Positions 36,060-45,375 of a stretch of DNA of 64,000 nucleotides are shown here, piece after piece; within the stretch, counting starts at the first letter, position 1; the number at the start of each line of letters is the position of its first letter. Location of the stretch: positions 62,001 to 126,000 of the forward strand of contig CAWBZL010000005.1 of assembly GCA_963793275.1 (NCBI GenBank), given 5' to 3'. The notes under the pieces are model-generated. The model did not search any database, was not told the DNA's origin, and worked only from the letters and a program-made list of their open reading frames with translations. This DNA is from Marinirhabdus sp963793275 (GTDB taxonomy: Bacteria > Bacteroidota > Bacteroidia > Flavobacteriales > Flavobacteriaceae). The translations under genes and the position numbers were made by a program.

Positions 36060-37721
36060 ATGAAAAAACACCTACTTCTAGTGTTCTTATTGTTGCTGTC
36101 TGTATCATTTTCTGCTCAGGAAAATGGTTCAGAAGTTCCTGTAAGTTGGTCGCAGGATATTCGGTCTTCTGTCGTTCCTGTTACGTTACCTCCGCTGGAT
36201 TTAACCGCAATTTATGCAGAAGACGCAATAAACGATCTGGATAAATCTCGGCCCTGGCGATACGGTATCGAAAGAGAGTTGATGATAGACATAAAACTTC
36301 AGGGAAGCCGTACGGTGTTGGAAAACGGCGATAAAGTTTGGCAACTTGCTATCCTGTCTCAGGATGCTTTAAATATGAGTATTAATTTCAATAACTTTTA
36401 CCTTCCTCCAGGAACCCGTTTACAACTTTTTAACGGAGATAAAGACGATTTGTCCAAGGCATACACACAGTTTGATAATCGCGAAGGAAATACATTAGGT
36501 TCCTGGTTTATAAAAGGAGAAGAAATATGGGTAGAGTATTTTGAGCCCGCTCAAATTAACGAGGAGTTTAAGATTGAAATAGGAAGTATTATTCACGGGT
36601 ACAGAATGGGAGCTGCACATCAATTTGTAGAAAATGCTTCAAGAGGGCTTAACGATTCTGGCGATTGTAATTACGATGTAAATTGCCCTGTGGGTGAGGA
36701 TTTTGACGATATAAAAGATGTTGTTAAAAAATCAGTAGCACTCTTAAATTTAGGAAATGGATATTTATGTTCTTCTGTTTTATTAAATAATGTGCAAAAT
36801 GATAAAATACCCTACCTTCTTACCGCAAATCACTGTCTGGAAGATAGTGATCCTGCTTTGTGGTCTGCCAGATTTAACTGGATGAGTCCAAGCCCGGTTT
36901 GTGGAACCGAAGAAGCTACTGCACAGGTAGCCAATAATTTTACGCTTAGCGGGGTGACGGTGCGCGCCAGTAATACAAATTCAGATTTTGCCTTAGTAGA
37001 ACTCGTGAATCCTATACCTGATACCTGGGATATTACTTTTGCAGGTTGGGATGCAAAAGATGAAAACCCGGATTTTGAAGTAGGAATACATCATCCTAAT
37101 GGGGATATCATGAAAATTTGCAGAGACGATTCTGGAGCAGTAAAAGAAAATGCCAATGGAGTAGATGTTTGGCTGGTTGGCGGTGTCTCCATAGGTACAG
37201 GAAACGGGTGGGAATTAGGAACCACAGAGAGTGGCTCTTCCGGAAGCCCACTGTTTAATGAAAATGGCAAAGTTATAGGCCAGTTGTATGGCGGACAGGC
37301 ATTTTGTAACGGCATTGAGAACAATAACGATTATGATGTTTTTGGTCGTTTTGGGAGTTCCTGGGATACAGGAAATACACCCGAAAAACGATTAAAAGAC
37401 TGGCTGGACCCATTAGATACAGGTGTGATGAACACCGAAACATTAACTAATTTATTGAATGTTAATGAAAATGAATTTGTTGGAAATCTAACTGTATATC
37501 CAAATCCTGCATCCAGTTTTATTATGGTTATGAACAATAAATATCCAAACCTGGAGTACCAAATGTATGATGTTGTAGGTAAAATGGTGTCTATTGGTAC
37601 ACTTCAGAATACAACAAATACTATTGGAGTGACGCAATTGAAAGAGGGTGTTTACTTTTTACATCTAAAAGATTCCGATAGTGGAGATGCTATTACAAAA
37701 AAGATACTAGTGCGTCACTAG
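36060..37721 (+). CDS. Secreted trypsin-like serine protease with T9SS sorting domain
   Basis: 553 residues from the ATG at 36060 (signal peptide MKKHLLLVFLLLLSVSFSAQ). A roughly 180-residue N-terminal domain typical of lysyl-endopeptidase-like proteins precedes the protease. The S1 catalytic triad is visible: His in LLTANHC, Asp in SDFALVEL, Ser in TESGSSGSPLF. Paired cysteines (CNYDVNC, NHC, PVCG, KICRD, QAFCNG) suggest disulfides. The C-terminus (GNLTVYPNPASSFIMV to TKKILVRH) is a type A T9SS domain. Expected to be secreted and to cleave after Lys or Arg, although specificity is inferred. Confidence 0.9.
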   Translation: MKKHLLLVFLLLLSVSFSAQENGSEVPVSWSQDIRSSVVPVTLPPLDLTAIYAEDAINDLDKSRPWRYGIERELMIDIKLQGSRTVLENGDKVWQLAILSQDALNMSINFNNFYLPPGTRLQLFNGDKDDLSKAYTQFDNREGNTLGSWFIKGEEIWVEYFEPAQINEEFKIEIGSIIHGYRMGAAHQFVENASRGLNDSGDCNYDVNCPVGEDFDDIKDVVKKSVALLNLGNGYLCSSVLLNNVQNDKIPYLLTANHCLEDSDPALWSARFNWMSPSPVCGTEEATAQVANNFTLSGVTVRASNTNSDFALVELVNPIPDTWDITFAGWDAKDENPDFEVGIHHPNGDIMKICRDDSGAVKENANGVDVWLVGGVSIGTGNGWELGTTESGSSGSPLFNENGKVIGQLYGGQAFCNGIENNNDYDVFGRFGSSWDTGNTPEKRLKDWLDPLDTGVMNTETLTNLLNVNENEFVGNLTVYPNPASSFIMVMNNKYPNLEYQMYDVVGKMVSIGTLQNTTNTIGVTQLKEGVYFLHLKDSDSGDAITKKILVRH

Positions 37722-37846
37722 TACAATTTCTCATAGCAAGCCGCATAACAAGCTACATATTGGCACTCTGTTTTAAATCTTAACGATCGCGTACAAAGTA
37801 CTTCGAAGATTTTTTCGACAAATCATTTCCCTCCATCCATTTATAG

Positions 37847-37854
37847 TACTTTTG
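37847..37854 (+). promoter_or_regulatory. Near-leaderless promoter of rlmN within an inverted repeat
   Basis: TACTTTTG matches TAnnTTTG and ends 7 bases before the ATG at 37862. It lies within AGTACTTTTGTAC (37845-37857), which is complementary, apart from one extra T, to GTACAAAGTACT (37791-37802). Confidence 0.5.
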
Positions 37855-37861
37855 TACCACA

Positions 37862-38902
37862 ATGAGCAAAGATAAAAGAGATATTCGTTCGCTTTCCAAA
37901 GAACAACTTAGAGAATTTTTCAGCACAATTGGTGAGAAACCCTTTAGAGGGAACCAGGTGTATGAATGGCTGTGGAGCAAAGGCAGCCACACATTTGAAG
38001 ATATGACCAATATCTCAAAAGAAACCAGACAACTGTTGGAAGAGAATTTCGTGATTAACCATATTGAGGTGGATAGCCTTCAAAAAAGCAGTGATGGTAC
38101 TATTAAAAACGCCGTTAAATTGCACGATGGGTTTATTGTAGAGTCGGTTTTAATTCCTACACACAATCGTACTACTGCCTGTGTATCCTCTCAGGTTGGT
38201 TGCAGCCTGGACTGTAAGTTTTGTGCCACAGCGCGATTAAAAAGAATGCGTAACCTTAATCCCGACGAAATTTACGATCAGGTGGTAGCCATAGACAGAG
38301 AAAGTAGGTTGTATAATGGGCACCCGCTATCTAATATAGTTTTTATGGGAATGGGTGAGCCTTTAATGAACTATAATAATGTATTGGCCTCTATTGAAAA
38401 AATAACTTCGGAAGAAGGACTAGGTATGTCGCCAAAACGAATTACACTCTCTACCTCCGGTGTCCCAAAAATGATAAAAAAACTAGCCGATGATGAAGTG
38501 AAATTTCATTTAGCTGTTTCGCTACATAGCGCTATTCAGGAAAAAAGGGAGCAGATCATGCCTTTCGCTAAAAATTTTACGCTTCCAGATCTAAAAGAGT
38601 CGCTGGAGTATTGGTACGAAAAAACCAACCGGAGAATCACCTACGAATATATTGTTTGGAGAGGCTTAAACGATACAAAGGAAGATGTGGAAGCATTGGT
38701 GCTATTCTGTAGTTATGTGCCCTGTAAAGTAAATATTATAGAATACAACCCAATTGACGATGGAGAATTTCAGCAGGCTTCTACTCAGGCAGTAGATAGC
38801 TATATGGAGGCTTTAGAAAGAAATAGGGTTCCGGTAACTATAAGACGCAGTCGTGGTAAAGATATTGATGCTGCCTGCGGGCAGTTGGCAAACAAGCAAT
38901 AG
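37862..38902 (+). CDS. rlmN: 23S rRNA / tRNA adenine-C2 methyltransferase
   Basis: 346 residues. The radical SAM motif CSLDCKFCATARL (C-x3-C-x2-C) and the family hallmarks RGNQVYEWLW, FMGMGEPLMNYNNV, LSTSGVPKMIKKLAD and YNPIDDGEFQ are present, along with the catalytic Cys in RSRGKDIDAACGQL near the C-terminus. RlmN methylates A2503 of 23S rRNA and A37 of some tRNAs. Confidence 0.96.
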   Translation: MSKDKRDIRSLSKEQLREFFSTIGEKPFRGNQVYEWLWSKGSHTFEDMTNISKETRQLLEENFVINHIEVDSLQKSSDGTIKNAVKLHDGFIVESVLIPTHNRTTACVSSQVGCSLDCKFCATARLKRMRNLNPDEIYDQVVAIDRESRLYNGHPLSNIVFMGMGEPLMNYNNVLASIEKITSEEGLGMSPKRITLSTSGVPKMIKKLADDEVKFHLAVSLHSAIQEKREQIMPFAKNFTLPDLKESLEYWYEKTNRRITYEYIVWRGLNDTKEDVEALVLFCSYVPCKVNIIEYNPIDDGEFQQASTQAVDSYMEALERNRVPVTIRRSRGKDIDAACGQLANKQ

Positions 38903-38923
38903 GAGGTAGTAAAATTAATGCAT

Positions 38924-38952
38924 AAAAAAAGAGCGACCTTTAGGTCGCTCTT
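38924..38952 (-). terminator. Terminator between rlmN and the T9SS cargo gene
   Basis: AAGAGCGACC (38929-38938) pairs with GGTCGCTCTT (38943-38952), loop TTTA. The A-run at 38924-38930 becomes a U-tract for minus-strand transcripts, so it mainly ends the gene at 38974; it can also block rlmN read-through. Confidence 0.88.
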
Positions 38953-38973
38953 ATACTTATATAAAGTTGCTAT

Positions 38974-39792
38974 TTATTTCTTAGCAAACTTAATAGTTTT
39001 TACAGCTCCATCAATAGAAACTTTAGCAACATAAACACCAGTGCTAAGCGCAGCGATATTTACAGTCTCGTTAGTTCCACTTAATTTCTGGTCTGCTACT
39101 TGCTGTCCAAGAATAGTGTATACAGTAACGTTGCTCATTGCGTTAGACGCAGATAAGTTTAATTGCTCGTTGTTTACGAAGAAGTCAAAATTAGCGAATG
39201 CTTGTTCGTTAACTCCTAATGGTTCACCTTCATCACCAGCAGCGATTGGGGTATCAGGAGTAGATTCAAAGGCAAAACCTTTAACTGTGATTAAATCATC
39301 TCCCGTTACATCAGTATCCATACGAACCCATCCGTAATGTGTGTTTCCCATAAAAGTAAACTTAACACCTAAATAACCATCGGTTACATCATCACACCAT
39401 TGGCTATTGCTGTAAGCACAACCATAGTAGTTTAAGTCACCACGCTCCCCATCAACAGTAAGTGTTGTACCGTCAATCATATCGCCTTCAGCTAGTAAAG
39501 AAGGATATTGAAATGAACCAGAAGTGAAACCTACGAAAGCACCACCAGCACTTGGAAAAGCAAGCGCAGCTCTACCACCGGCTAATCCATCTGGATTGCT
39601 TATTTGAACTCTTTCTGTCCCATCACCTACAAAGTCTATAGAGAAAGTGTCGGCGAGATCTAATGTTGCGTCTGGATCTACATCTGTGTAGACAACTTGT
39701 CCACTTGCATTAGCAACGCCAAGGACTGCAGCAGAAAGTGCACCATAGCGAAGTAATCTTTTTGATAATTCTTTTGAAGTATTTTTTTTCAT
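38974..39792 (-). CDS. Secreted T9SS cargo protein of unknown function
   Basis: 272 residues. A long, basic export signal (MKKNTSKELSKRLLRYGALS, cleaved near NASGQ) is followed by a beta-rich domain with the segment DGYLGVKFTFMGNTHYGWVRMDTDV, common in secreted flavobacterial proteins, with two Cys (YYGCAYSNSQWC) and an acidic linker DEGEPLGVNE. The C-terminus (NLSASNAMSNVTVYTILGQQ to KTIKFAKK) is a T9SS type A sorting domain. It is divergent from the small protein and the phosphodiesterase-sulfotransferase gene. No enzymatic motif visible. Confidence 0.8.
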   Translation of the reverse strand: MKKNTSKELSKRLLRYGALSAAVLGVANASGQVVYTDVDPDATLDLADTFSIDFVGDGTERVQISNPDGLAGGRAALAFPSAGGAFVGFTSGSFQYPSLLAEGDMIDGTTLTVDGERGDLNYYGCAYSNSQWCDDVTDGYLGVKFTFMGNTHYGWVRMDTDVTGDDLITVKGFAFESTPDTPIAAGDEGEPLGVNEQAFANFDFFVNNEQLNLSASNAMSNVTVYTILGQQVADQKLSGTNETVNIAALSTGVYVAKVSIDGAVKTIKFAKK

Positions 39793-39879
39793 AATAAAAT
39801 AAGATTTTGAAATAAAACTTAAGTTTTACTTCGTTAATTTGCGTAAATATAAAAAACTATTTTAAAATTTTGTACAAAA

Positions 39880-40035
39880 ATGACTAAAAGCACTAGCAAA
39901 AGAGAAAAATTTAATCCAGATAGTGTGCCACTTCTTGGCTCTATTGGTCTTTTAGCACTCGGTGACATAGGATTTGAGGCTTGGAGAAAGGTAAAAATTA
40001 AGAATAATAAGTTTAAAGTAAAGTATGAAGAATAA
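39880..40035 (+). CDS. 51-residue small protein coupled to the downstream fusion gene
   Basis: A complete short reading frame starting MTKSTSKREKFNPDSVPLLG and ending KNNKFKVKYEE. It has a basic N-terminus, a short hydrophobic stretch (VPLLGSIGLLALGDIG, about residues 16-31) and a Lys-rich tail. The stop TAA (40033-40035) lies beyond the ATG of the next gene (40025), an 11-base overlap that indicates translational coupling. Coding-like composition and overlap support it as a real gene; no family is known to me. The hydrophobic stretch is too short for a sure transmembrane helix. Confidence 0.65.
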   Translation: MTKSTSKREKFNPDSVPLLGSIGLLALGDIGFEAWRKVKIKNNKFKVKYEE

Positions 40036-42552
40036 GTTGTTATTGATAGGATGGGATGCGGCAGATTGGGATATTATTTGGCCACTTATTGCCAAAGGAA
40101 AAATGCCCGCTTTAAAAAAATTAATCGAAAATGGAGTATATGGAAATATGAGTACCATGAATCCGCCATATTCGCCTATGCTCTGGACTACAGTTGCAAC
40201 GGGTAAAACTCCAGATAAACATGGGGTTTTAGGATTCATTGAAGTTACACCAGATGCCAAATCTGTTAGACCTGTAACCACAACTTCCAGAAAAACCAGA
40301 GCGCTCTGGAATATATTTCATAATAAGGATTTAAAAAGTAACCTTGTAGGTTGGTGGCCCAGTTTTCCAGCAGAACCAATTAATGGAGTAGTTATTTCAG
40401 ATCGTTTTCAAAAAACCAGCAGGGATCCAAAAAAGCAAACACCAATGAGTGAATTTGCTATACACCCTTGGAGTGAAAAGGAGACCTTTAAAGACCTAAG
40501 AATGTTCCCTTTTGAAATTACAGAAGCACACCTTTACCCTTTTGTGCCCAAAGCTCACGATGTAGATCAGGAAACCCACAAGGGGCTTTCAGCAATTGCG
40601 AAAATTGTTTCTGAAAACGCATCGGTACACAACGCCGCTACAAAATTATTAAGAACTACCGATTGGGACTTTATGGCTGTATATTATGATCTAATAGATC
40701 ATTTTTGTCATACTTTTATGAAATATCATCCGCCCAAACTAGCAGGAGTAGGTGAAAAGAATTATGAAATTTTTAAAGAAGCTGTAACCGGAGCATATAT
40801 CTATCAGGATATGATGTTGGAAAGAAAATTAAAACTCATTGATAAGGACACCACAGTTATAGTAATGTCAGATCATGGATTTGAATCCGGGCCAAAGCGT
40901 ATTTTGGAAATGCCAAAACTACAGGCTGCCCCGTCTCTGGAACACAGACAATTTGGAATGTTTGTGGCATCGGCCCAAATATTAAAAAGAATGAAAAAGT
41001 ATTTGGCATGGGCTTAATTGACGTTGCTCCTACAATTTTGCACCATTTCGGGATGCCAATCGGTAAAGACATGGACGGAAAAGTAATATTGGATATTTTT
41101 CAGGAAACTACAGCGCCAGAATTTATCGATAGTTGGGACAAAGTCCAGGGTGATTTTGCAGATCTTAAACATGATGAAGAGGAAGATGCATTATCCGACG
41201 AAGACACAATGCAACAATTAATTGAATTGGGATATGTAGAAAAATTGGACGAAAAGTTCGAAGTAGCTATAAAGAAGACGCGTGTAGATTTAAAACATAA
41301 TCTCGCACGTGTATTTATTGGAAAAAAAGATTTTGCTACCGCTAAAAAGCGTTTAATAGAACTCCTTGAAGAAAAAGATCCCATAGATTTAGCTCCTTTT
41401 TATATGGATTTGCTTAGTATAGCACTTAAAGAAAAAGAATTTGTTAAAGCCAATGAATATTTAGAAAGTATAAAAGTTTCGAATACTGAAGTTAACTATG
41501 ATTTAAATTTCATTCAAGCTGAAATCTTATCTGAAATGGGGAGGCCTAAAGAAGCATTCGATATATTAATAGAGGAAAGTAAGACCAATAAATCTGGACA
41601 GATATTATTTAGACTAGGCAAGTTGAAATATGAAATGGGTGAACCTAGTGAAGCTCGTGAATATTTGGAAAAAGCAATTGATAAAGAGCCTGAAAAATCT
41701 GTTATGCACGCAACTATGGCCGAAGTATTAATTCAGCTAGAAGATTACGAGGAGGCCGCGGAATATGCGTTAACGAGTATTGAATTGGTGAAATACTATC
41801 CTAAGGCGCATTATTTATTAGGGCAGGCATTGGAAAATATGGGTGATCTTGAGAATGCCAAAATGGCCTTCGAAATGGCTTCAAAACTGAAACCAAAACA
41901 ATTTCATCAAGTACAACAATCTCTTGAAAATGTAGTTGAAAAAATAGAGATGGATTTGAGTTTTGAAAATGATGTCTCAAACGTATATAGAGAAAATCAG
42001 ATTACATTAGTTTCTGGATTACCACGTTCCGGTACCTCGCTTATGATGCAAATGTTGGACAAAGGCGGTATGGAAATTCTTCAGGATCACATTAGAGAGG
42101 CAGATATTTCCAACCCAAAGGGATATTATGAGTACGCGCCAGTAATGTCTTTATATAAAGATAACTCTTGGCTGCATAAAGGGCAAAATAAAGCATTAAA
42201 AGTAGTTGCGCCATTGTTAAAGTCGCTGGATACAAAATACCGATACAAAATAATTTTCATGAAACGAGACTTGAATGAGATTATTCAATCACAGCAAAAA
42301 ATGTTAGGTAAGAGTGACGATGTATTTCCAGTTAAGATTTATAACGAATTTCAGAAACTGCTTTCAAATGTAAATATTTGGAATAAAAAGGAACCTGGTG
42401 TCGAGATTTTATATGTAGACTATAAGGACGTCTTGGAGAAACCAGAAGAAATTATAAATAAAATTGAAAAATTTATTGGTAAAGAATTAAATTCTGAAGC
42501 TATGAAAGGGTGCATAGATACATCACTGTATAGAAACAGGGTGTCTAAATAA
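40025..42552 (+). pseudogene. Alkaline-phosphatase-superfamily phosphodiesterase - TPR - sulfotransferase fusion, frameshifted as sequenced
   Basis: Two frames form one protein of about 842 residues. Part one (40025-41017) is a type I phosphodiesterase/nucleotide pyrophosphatase domain: Asp11 (LIGWDAADWD), likely nucleophile Ser50 in PPYSPMLWTTVATG, Asp225/His229, Asp283/His284 (SDHGFESG) and His307 form the two-metal site. Part two resumes with GPNIKKNEKVFGMGLIDVAP, then TPR repeats (about 41530-41930) and a C-terminal sulfotransferase with the PAPS loop SGLPRSGTS (near 42012-42040) and FMKRDLNEIIQSQ. One base is missing at 40970-40972; an added G (TCG GGC CCA) would restore the frame. No signal peptide; probably cytoplasmic. 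The three-domain layout suggests making and removing a sulfated or phosphorylated ester on a surface molecule, which is inference. Confidence 0.8.
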
Positions 42553-42577
42553 TCACCTTAGTAATTTAATATTCATT

Positions 42578-42613
42578 AAAAATGGAAACTAATAAATTAG
42601 TTTCCATTTTTTT
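42578..42613 (+). terminator. Rho-independent terminator after the fusion gene
   Basis: AAAAATGGAAACTAAT (42578-42593) and ATTAGTTTCCATTTTT (42596-42611) pair perfectly, followed by more T. Confidence 0.9.
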
Positions 42614-42658
42614 ATTTGTAGCAATACATACTTCATTTTCCCTATTTTTACATACAAT

Positions 42659-43636
42659 ATGAAAGTAGTCGCGCAAATAAAAGCACCCATTGATCACGAG
42701 ATGGAGCATTTCGAAAAGAAATTCTCTAAGGCAATGTCGTCAAAAGTGGCGCTTCTTAATAGGATCACGCATTACGTAGTAAACCGTAAAGGCAAACAAA
42801 TGCGCCCTATGTTTATTTTCCTTATTGCAAAAATGTGCAATAACGGCGAGATGAACGAACGTACTTATAGGGGCGCTTCAGTAATTGAGCTTATCCATAC
42901 TGCAACGCTGGTGCACGACGATGTAGTAGACGATAGCAACCGCCGCCGTGGTTTTTTCTCTCTCAATGCCCTTTGGAAAAATAAAATTGCCGTTCTGGTT
43001 GGAGATTTTTTATTGTCTAAAGGCTTGTTACTATGTATTGATAATGACGATTTCGATTTGTTGAAGATTATTTCGGTTGCCGTTCGCGAAATGAGTGAGG
43101 GGGAACTCCTTCAAATTGAAAAAGCCAGAAAACTGGATATCACCGAAGAAATTTATTTTGAGATCATTCGGCAAAAAACAGCAACACTTATTGCTGCCTG
43201 TTGTGCTATGGGAGCAAAATCGGTTCACGCTCAGGATGCCGAAGTAGAAAACCTTAGAAAATTTGGGGAACTCATTGGTTTGGCATTTCAGATAAAAGAC
43301 GACCTGTTCGACTATGGAGAGGAACAAATAGGCAAACCCACAGGAATAGATATTAAAGAGCAAAAAATGACGCTACCCTTAATATATACCTTAAATAATG
43401 CTTCAGCAAAAGATAAAAAGTGGCTTATCAATTCGGTTAAAAACCACAATAAAGATAGAAAGCGTGTTAAAGAAGTAATCACCTTTGTAAAAAATAGCGG
43501 CGGTCTGGATTACGCGATCTTAAAAATGAAAGAATATCAATCTCAAGCACTTCAGCTTTTAGAAACCTACCCAAAATCTTCTTACAAAGACTCGCTTGAA
43601 CTGATGGTAAACTACGTTATTGACAGGAAGAAATAG
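42659..43636 (+). CDS. ispB: Long-chain polyprenyl diphosphate synthase
   Basis: 325 residues. First aspartate-rich motif in HDDVVDDSNRRRG and second in IKDDLFDYGEEQIGKPTGID, with the substrate motif GKQMRPMFIFL. It elongates farnesyl diphosphate to an octaprenyl-type chain for menaquinone. ispB is used as the usual name for this type; chain length cannot be read here. TATTTTTA (42643-42650) may be a variant -7 element. Confidence 0.9.
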   Translation: MKVVAQIKAPIDHEMEHFEKKFSKAMSSKVALLNRITHYVVNRKGKQMRPMFIFLIAKMCNNGEMNERTYRGASVIELIHTATLVHDDVVDDSNRRRGFFSLNALWKNKIAVLVGDFLLSKGLLLCIDNDDFDLLKIISVAVREMSEGELLQIEKARKLDITEEIYFEIIRQKTATLIAACCAMGAKSVHAQDAEVENLRKFGELIGLAFQIKDDLFDYGEEQIGKPTGIDIKEQKMTLPLIYTLNNASAKDKKWLINSVKNHNKDRKRVKEVITFVKNSGGLDYAILKMKEYQSQALQLLETYPKSSYKDSLELMVNYVIDRKK

Positions 43637-43821
43637 GTATTTGTGAACTAGTTAATTGGTTAATTAGTAAGTAATTTTCAGTATATCGTACAGTGTTTAT
43701 AAATTCAGTATTATAGGATTTGTGCGGTGGCCGCTTTTGTGACTTAGCGTATGCGAAGGCAAATTTTAAAATCAATTCAGAAATACTGCAACTTTAAACT
43801 GAAAACTTTTTTAAACCCTCA

Positions 43822-43851
43822 GGCAACCCTTTTCAAAAAATACACGTCTAT
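43822..43851 (+). promoter_or_regulatory. ECF-type promoter of the sigma factor gene
   Basis: GGCAACC (43822-43828), 16 bases, then CGTCTAT (43845-43851). AAC at -35 and CGTC at -10 are the hallmarks of ECF promoters, and the TAnnTTTG element is absent. Suggests the sigma factor drives its own gene. Confidence 0.6.
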
Positions 43852-43878
43852 AAAAATAGAAGCAACCAGCGAAGCATT

Positions 43879-44445
43879 ATGAAGCTTATTTCATTATATA
43901 AAAATTACGACAGGCTCATCGCCAAAGCCAAAAAGGGAAACCGAAAGGCACAGCATGAACTCTTTCAAATGTTCTCGCCCAAGATGATGAGCGTGTGCAG
44001 ACAGTATGTAAAAAATAACGATCTGGCCGAAGAAGTAATGCTCACAGGATTTCTAAAAGTATTTACAAAACTAGAATCGTACGAAGGCTCCGGAAGTTTT
44101 GAAGGCTGGATCAGGCGAATTATGGTAAACGAGGCTATTAGTGAACTTCGGAAACAGAAAAAATTGTTCTTTCAGGACGAATCTGTTATTGAAAATTCAC
44201 TGGGACACGCAACAGATTTTCCGAGTGAACTTGAAGTTGAGGACATTCAAAAACTCATCGATACCCTTCCGGAAGGATACAAGACAGTTTTTGTTTTATA
44301 CGCGGTAGAAGGATACAAACACAGTGAAATTGCCGAATTATTGCAAATTTCTGAAGGCACTTCAAAGTCGCAATTATCCAAATCCCGCAAGATGCTTCAA
44401 AATTTAGTACAACAACAAAATAAAACGAGTTATGGAACCCAATAA
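43879..44445 (+). CDS. ECF RNA polymerase sigma factor
   Basis: 188 residues. Sigma region 2 (KAQHELFQMFSPKMMSVCRQ to FEGWIRRIMVNEAISELRKQ) and region 4 (LPEGYKTVFVLYAVEGYKHSEIAELLQISEGTSKSQLSKSR shortened as LPEGYKTVFVLYAVEGYKHS plus EIAELL) are present, no regions 1 or 3, hence an ECF-type factor. The coding end overlaps the next gene by 14 bases, the usual coupling with an anti-sigma or effector membrane protein. Upstream promoter suggests autoregulation. Confidence 0.92.
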   Translation: MKLISLYKNYDRLIAKAKKGNRKAQHELFQMFSPKMMSVCRQYVKNNDLAEEVMLTGFLKVFTKLESYEGSGSFEGWIRRIMVNEAISELRKQKKLFFQDESVIENSLGHATDFPSELEVEDIQKLIDTLPEGYKTVFVLYAVEGYKHSEIAELLQISEGTSKSQLSKSRKMLQNLVQQQNKTSYGTQ

Positions 44446-45226
44446 ATTTGAAGAAAACATCCGTACCAAATTCGAGGAGCGTGAGATACAGCCATCTGCC
44501 GAGGCCTGGAGCAAACTGGAAGCCCGATTAGGAGCACCAAAATCCAGTAATAAAACGCTTTGGTTTGCCATTGCCGCTAGTTTGATCACTATTTTGGTGG
44601 TGGGTTCTTTCTTGCTAAAAGAAGATAAAACAGTCTCTAACGATATTGTAGAACAGTCTCTTCCTGCTGAAACTTTAAATGAAACTGAACTAGCAACTTC
44701 AGAAGAAAGCAACGTTGTTGAGAACGCAGTAGCAGAAGATAAAAATGAAGCCGAAATAAAATCCACCAGTACCAAAGCACTTCCTAAGAAAACAGAACAG
44801 TTGGTAGCAACTACTTCAGAAAAAAGAAAAGATAATATAAAAAAGACAGAAAAAGGTATAACTAACGGTACGAATGCCGAAGTAGCTCAGGCAACTGTAA
44901 ACAGTAAAACAAAAGAAGCAGCTACCACACTAAAAAAGGAAGATTTCATCAGCCTTAAAGTAGACGAAGTAGTAGCGCAGGTTACAAATTTGAAAGGTAA
45001 AAATAATGCAGTCACGGCAGAAGACGTCGAGCATTTACTGCAAAAGGCCCAGCGGGATATAGCAAATCAACGCTTGCTTAAAGAAGCCACAACCACAATA
45101 GACCCGGCCAGTTTGTTGAACGATGTGGAAACCGAGTTGGAGCGAAGCTTCAGGGATAAAGTTTTTGATGCTCTTGGCGAAGGTTTTAATGTAATACGCA
45201 CCGCTATGGTAGAACGAAATAACTAA
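44432..45226 (+). CDS. Single-pass membrane protein, probable anti-sigma partner
   Basis: 264 residues. A cytoplasmic N-terminus with EIQPSAEAWSKLEARLG, a pattern frequent in flavobacterial proteins encoded after ECF factors, one transmembrane helix (about residues 45-65), then a long low-complexity Glu/Lys/Thr-rich periplasmic part and a C-terminal helix-rich end (AEDVEHLLQKAQRDIANQRL). It overlaps the sigma gene by 14 bases. Anti-sigma function is inferred from position and topology; the classical zinc anti-sigma motif is not present. Confidence 0.75.
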   Translation: MEPNKFEENIRTKFEEREIQPSAEAWSKLEARLGAPKSSNKTLWFAIAASLITILVVGSFLLKEDKTVSNDIVEQSLPAETLNETELATSEESNVVENAVAEDKNEAEIKSTSTKALPKKTEQLVATTSEKRKDNIKKTEKGITNGTNAEVAQATVNSKTKEAATTLKKEDFISLKVDEVVAQVTNLKGKNNAVTAEDVEHLLQKAQRDIANQRLLKEATTTIDPASLLNDVETELERSFRDKVFDALGEGFNVIRTAMVERNN

Positions 45227-45249
45227 ACCTGCTATTTTTCTTTGTCTGG

Positions 45250-45265
45250 CTGAGCGCAGTTGAAG
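45250..45265. repeat. Short dispersed intergenic repeat
   Basis: CTGAGCGCAGTTGAAG, matching 14 of 16 bases of the segment at 52791. A related CGGAGTCGAAGG occurs at about 45315. Confidence 0.4.
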
Positions 45266-45375
45266 CCTTCATTTAATTCATAAAAATCAAATTAATTTAA
45301 CCGTACCCTAATCGGAGTCGAAGGGTCATTCATCAATCAGTTCCTTCATCAGGAACAATCTAAACACGAACAATT

